NCBI RefSeq assembly: GCF_020921035.1
Contig: NC_063151.1
Coordinates: 7,316,001-7,380,000 of the forward strand
Length of the DNA stretch: 64,000 bases
Direction: 5' to 3'
Source of the DNA: Rhodamnia argentea
Taxonomy: Eukaryota > Streptophyta > Magnoliopsida > Myrtales > Myrtaceae
A program made the translations under genes and the position numbers. The notes beneath the pieces are model-generated. The model saw only the letters and a list, made by a program, of their open reading frames with translations. It had not been told where the DNA came from and ran no database searches. Positions 59,675-64,000 of the stretch are shown piece by piece. Every line of letters begins with the position of its first letter. Position 1 is the first letter of the stretch.

Positions 59675-61862
59675 ATGACTCCCGGGCATTTGTATTTGAT
59701 CTCCAGAGTTTGCAAAGATGCAGCTGGGGCAGCTGGTACTTTTCCTTCTCTCTCTCTCTCATATTCCCGAAAATTTCAAGTGTTGTGGTTGATTTCTCTG
59801 GGTTCCTTTTCTATTGTCTTTCTTTCTTTCTTTGAAAAGGTTTTTTTTTTTTTTTTGGGTAACCGAGCTGTCCGCGCAGCCGGCGAGCTATGGCTTACAC
59901 CAGCGGTGGAGCACAACTATTCCTCGAGGGGCTAGCGCAACATCCCACCGCCACGACCGTCCGCTTAAATGACCGACCGACGCCTACGAGTTTCGAACAC
60001 ATGACCTCTCATAAAAGGAATTGGGCTCAAACTATCGCGGCCACTCCACTGATAAATGGGTTCTTTGAAAAGGTTATCAGTTCTAGATTTTGCAAAAATC
60101 TATGCGCATATGTAGTTGAACTCGAAACTTGGAAGCTGAATAGAATGCCCTTTTGGCGATCTTGGGACTAGGTGATTCCATGAGCTTATTCGTCATCTGA
60201 AATCACAGCAGCTTTAAAAAGCTAGTCGTGTACCCAGCACCCAAATAGAAGAAGAACAAGAAGATGGGTTGGTTAAAGGGGAAAATTGTATATTTGAATT
60301 TAAGAAAACGGGGTGGTACTTACGAAGAATGCCAATTGGGACTTTTTGCTCTCACGCAGAATTGTTTCTTTTAGCGTTGATGCGAGATTGGAAAACTTGA
60401 GACCTTGATGTTAGCCAAAAGCTCGTCTCTGCGTTTACTTTCAAAGGCCTGCAACAGAGAGAGAGCTCTTGAGATAGTGTGTTCTTCATCTTTGTGCTGT
60501 GAGATCATTAAGAAATGCATAAGGATTTGAAATTTGACTAACAAAGGATTTGCAGTACTTTCCATTTGTTGAAGTAACTGTCGGCCGATATAGGAATCCA
60601 GCAACACCATAAGAGATTCGCATGCAACCCAAGTAAAAGCAAAGGAGAGATTTCCACCAATCTATGAAATTATACACATATATACTTGTCTTCACATTTT
60701 ACATGGCAAGGGTTTGATTGACATTTGGTTTCAACGATATGTTACAGTAGAGCCTGACCAATGCAGTGTTGCAGGAAATATCTTTGCTATTGGCCTGTTC
60801 GTGTCACCAATGTAAGATGCAAGATCAAGTACTTCCATTTCACTTCTAAGTTACAAGCTTCTCTATTGAACATGTTCTTGAATTTCCTAATTTGCAGATC
60901 GACATTCAGAAGAATTGTCAGAAACAAATCAACAGAACATTTCTCTGGCTTGCCATACATATATGCCCTCCTAAATTGCTTGATTTGCATGTGGTATGGG
61001 TCGCCCCTTATATCATGTGACAATCTCCTGGTTATGACGGTCAATTCAGCGGGTGCGGTGTTTCAGTTTGTATACATAGTACTCTTCATAACATATGCTG
61101 ACAAAGCAGGCAAGGTTAGCTCATGTTTTTTTAATTCAAAGGCACGTCTTCCTTTCTGCGCGCACCCGTATTTTCTAGATTTATTGATAGCTCGTGTTGA
61201 AAAATCCTTGATATTGTTGTCAGGTGAGGATGACAGGATTTCTCCTGGCAATTATTGGCGCTTTTGCAGTCATAGTTGCTGGAAGTTTGCAAATACCTGA
61301 ACTCGCCCTGCGAAGGATAACTGTGGGGTTATTGAGTGGTGCTTCTCTCTTATCAATGTTTGCTTCTCCGCTTTTTATAATTGTACATTCATTTAGTGAC
61401 TGCTTGTATTTTATTTATTCATCAAAGTGGCACTTTATTTTATCTAACCTGCTATCGAGGACCTTAAACAATGGGACCTCTATTCCAGAATTTGGTGATC
61501 CGGACTAAAAGTGTCGAATTCATGCCATTCTATCTCTCTCTTTCCACATTCCTGATGAGCACGTCTTTCCTTCTCTATGGATTGTTTAATGATGATATCT
61601 TCATTTACGTAAGCTTCTTAAACTCGTTGAACTATTCTTATAGTTATCTGTAATGCTAATTTCAATTCACAGTTTTCCCTATACCATTTACTTTGAAACT
61701 GACACTCATTAACCAAAAGTGGTCTTGCCCTTTTACCCTGCATATTAGGTTCCAAATGGGATTGGAACTGTCTTGGGTATCATACAATTGGTATTGTACT
61801 TCTACTTTAAGCGTAGACCTGAAGATAAGTTGAAGGAACCTTTGGTGGCACCAAATGCATGA
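59675..61862 (+). CDS. SWEET2: SWEET2-type bidirectional sugar transporter, copy B
   Basis: Exons 59675-59735, 60775-60811, 60898-61114, 61224-61382, 61489-61608 and 61749-61862 correspond one to one to copy A and give 235 residues with no frame break. About seven substitutions are seen by eye (for example ISRDN to ISCDN, LLVLTV to LLVMTV, AVVVAG to AVIVAG, RRMTV to RRITV, SLISM to SLLSM, TILGI to TVLGI), mostly conservative. Intron 1 carries a SINE, and the intron 4 donor is GTACAT instead of GTAAGT. Protein-level constraint seems kept, but splicing may be impaired. Confidence 0.9.
59841..60060 (-). mobile_element. tRNA-type SINE in intron 1 of SWEET2-B
   Basis: 220 bp including the T-run on the + strand (poly-A tail on the element strand). 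A B-box-like GTTCGAAAC lies at 59990-59998. It is flanked by the exact 13-bp duplication TTCTTTGAAAAGG (59828-59840 and 60061-60073). Copy A (near 18710) holds a single uninterrupted target, so insertion followed the duplication. Confidence 0.88.
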
Positions 61863-63638
61863 GCATCAGCGCTTCGAAAAAAGGTGTTGTTCGTTTCCGA
61901 TTTGTTTGCTTTTTTCTTTCATTGACAAAAGCTGATTCCTACTGTCTGGCAGTATAGTTTCCCAATTGATCCTCTCCCATAGTGCCCACGTGCTCTGAGT
62001 CGTCCTTAGGATGGTTAACGTAGTTTGGTGTCGTGAGTGTCTTGCTGCTTGTTATATCTCTGCTGCCCCAATTTCAGCCAAGAATTATGACTCTATCTTC
62101 GTCCTGTTATGAAAACTGTTGTCCCTGTAATGTTGGTGCAAATTCTACCTGAGTTGTATTACCTAAAGTATTCTTTTACTTATGTGGGCAGCTTAGCGTT
62201 TTTTGGAACTTAAAACTGAGAAAGGTAGTCTGTTTTTATTAATTAGCAGCAAAAAGAGCTCAAAGAAATCAATTTGATGATGTAGTGTCAAGGATTTTTC
62301 TTTTTCCTTTTTTGCTCAAACTGCAAGTAGTTACTGTCCCAGCCATTGTTATTACTCAATATTGTTCAGGAGTAAAGCATTAGTGCTAGAGATTTTGTGG
62401 ATGGCACTTTGGCACCTGTAATGAGGATTTAACAGCTTGGTCATTCGAGTTAAGTTAAGAAGCATGTCAACTGTTTGATTTTATTTGTTTCCTCGGTTTG
62501 ATCAGGACTTGCGCGGAAGTAGGGTAACAAGGTGGGTGTCAGCGCTCATGATAACTGTCTAATTCACTACTGGTGAATTATGTCAGAGATTGCATTGCTG
62601 ATTAAGACTGATGCTGTTAAATTGGAAAGCCCTGTGGCACGGCTCAACTATATTAGAACTGCGTCTGTATTGGCAATGGATGGATAAATAAGTTGCCAAG
62701 GTGACGGGAGAAAACTGACATTGCAATACCGCCTGGAAGAATTCAATGAAGAAAGATAGCCTGGCATCATTCGATTCTCTTCCAGTGGTCAGATAAGAAC
62801 AGGACTTTTTCGAGAAGACACTGTGTAGCATATCCTTAGAGGTCAATCAATTTCACTTTCTTTTTAGATTAGATATTCTGGAGCTACATAAGCCAGTGAA
62901 TGGCTCATCTCCAAGAGAGTTCTCATTCTGATCGAAACTGTTTCTCTTGAAATGCCTCAAATGAATGAGCTCCAAGATCTCCATTCATCTGGTTAGGTCT
63001 TTAATGCTGCGAAAAGAAACCAAATCCTGGATACCTCTAGGACACCTGACCAGGCAATCTGATCTACTTTCTGTGTATGAACTTAAGCTGCCAAACATAT
63101 CTACTGATATGCTGTTCAGTTCATACTAGTTTATGTGAAGATTGTCTGATCGAAAAATTCGTTCACATAGGAGAGGTTACAATATCCAGGAGAAACCCCC
63201 TTTGCTTACAGCTAGAAGAATAGTCGTAAATTTGACAAGCAAATCACAGCAATTCCTTCGGAGTTGTTCTCCCACCACCGGTTATTTTCTCCTGCATGTA
63301 ACACAAGTTAAACCATGTCACATGCGAGCAAAGTATATCAGCAATAGTAGACGGAATGCCAGACTCTTAAGATGTTCCCATAGGAATTGCTCGACATCAT
63401 ATTCGTTGGCTCTGTCTCAATGGTAGAGTTTTTGCATGAATACTAGATTCCTGTGTTAAGCTGTATTCTACATTCTCATACACTTCACAGCATACCGAGA
63501 TAAAATATCCCTGGGTTTTCCAACTGAACAGTTTTATTTTGGCCAATTATGAACGTTCATCCAATGATATCTGCCATGCACCCTGAAGAAATGGTCTAGC
63601 CTAATTAATTGCTTGTATTCCAGGACTAGTCGGACGCT

Positions 63639-64000
63639 TCAAGTGATTCTATCTCTAATATCTGATAAAAAAGGAAAGGAACAAGAAAAGAAGCAGAGGA
63701 TGACGACCTGGTTTGTACTAGCATCCTCTGACGAACCACTAAGGGGCTGACCTCGCTCATTGGACAGAATAAGCCCGCTAAACCTCGGGAGCTCACACTT
63801 CTTCCTCATCAGTATCGGCCTGTGCCACACGGGCGACTCCGAGTTGTGGCTCTGCCACCCCACAACATCACCTTCCAATGCAAGCAGCATCAGCGGCGGC
63901 AGCAGCCTCTCCCCCCAAGCCCCTACATTCCTCTCCCCCCACTTGCTCCCTCTGCTCCACCTCAGCAAACCCATCAACACCCTCTTGATTGCAAGCCACC
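63639..64000 (-). CDS. Small membrane protein, copy B, cut by window edge
   Basis: C-terminal ~115 residues of the paralogue of the 22352-22909 gene; its membrane segment lies beyond the window. The frame is open, but several changes hit the otherwise conserved core: PILMGEKCEL to PILMRKKCEL, LILYDERGRPL to LILSNERGQPL, and VWQRP to VWHRP. This suggests relaxed constraint; it may be decaying. Confidence 0.6.
   Translation of the reverse strand, partial: WLAIKRVLMGLLRWSRGSKWGERNVGAWGERLLPPLMLLALEGDVVGWQSHNSESPVWHRPILMRKKCELPRFSGLILSNERGQPLSGSSEDASTNQVVILCFFSCSFPFLSDIRDRIT

Larger units (their letters stand above)
54280..64000. repeat. Segmental duplication copy B, right block
   Basis: Copy of 16861-about 22740, enlarged by the hAT element at 54560-58300 and the SINE at 59841-60060. 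It runs past the window edge. Confidence 0.93.

Overview
The window is nuclear DNA of a flowering plant. Genes have several short GT-AG introns, intergenic DNA is AT-rich and full of transposons, and the TIR-NB-LRR resistance gene points to a core eudicot. A woody rosid, possibly Myrtaceae, would fit, but I cannot prove the species from the sequence. No bacterial, organellar or CRISPR features are seen.

Layout, left to right: the 5' part of an NADH kinase (NADK3-type) gene on the minus strand, with a damaged third exon (1-1433); an almost pure A/T tract (2028-2562); a domesticated hAT-type BED-finger gene (DAYSLEEPER-like, 6387-8504, +); UDP-rhamnose synthase RHM (9853-11937, -); a six-copy array of a ~233-bp tandem repeat directly upstream of RHM, split by two TIR elements (12790-16480); a SWEET2-type sugar transporter (18541-20503, +); a small membrane protein (22352-22909, -); a secreted DUF7705-type protein (24188-26086, +); a TDY-class MAP kinase (27288-38173, -) broken by a 6.9-kb Copia element in its last coding exon and by a 34-bp frameshifting tandem duplication; a short TIR-NB-LRR gene (39056-43497, -); a repeat-rich stretch with a TIR-domain relic, MITEs and SINE-like sequence (43.8-51.8 kb); then a second copy (B) of the left part of the window (51859-64000).

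The main structural result is that duplication. Copy A (3883-5950 plus 16861-about 22740) reappears in the same order and orientation at 51859-64000. Copy B lacks about 10.9 kb carrying the BED gene body, RHM and the tandem array. Its junction (54271-54279) holds a short filler that matches sequence about 110 bp away, as expected of templated end joining. After the duplication, copy B received a hAT transposon (with a MULE-like element nested inside it) and a SINE in SWEET2 intron 1. Copy A supplies the empty site for the hAT and SINE insertions, so the order of events can be read directly.

Functionally the genes are a normal plant mixture: cell-wall sugar nucleotide synthesis (RHM), vacuolar-type sugar transport (two SWEET2 paralogues), NADPH supply (NADK3-type), signalling and immunity (MAPK, TNL), and a transposase-derived regulator. 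They do not form a pathway or cluster. I found no undescribed multi-gene system. The unusual content is the duplication history, the nested transposons and several gene breaks that can be tested.
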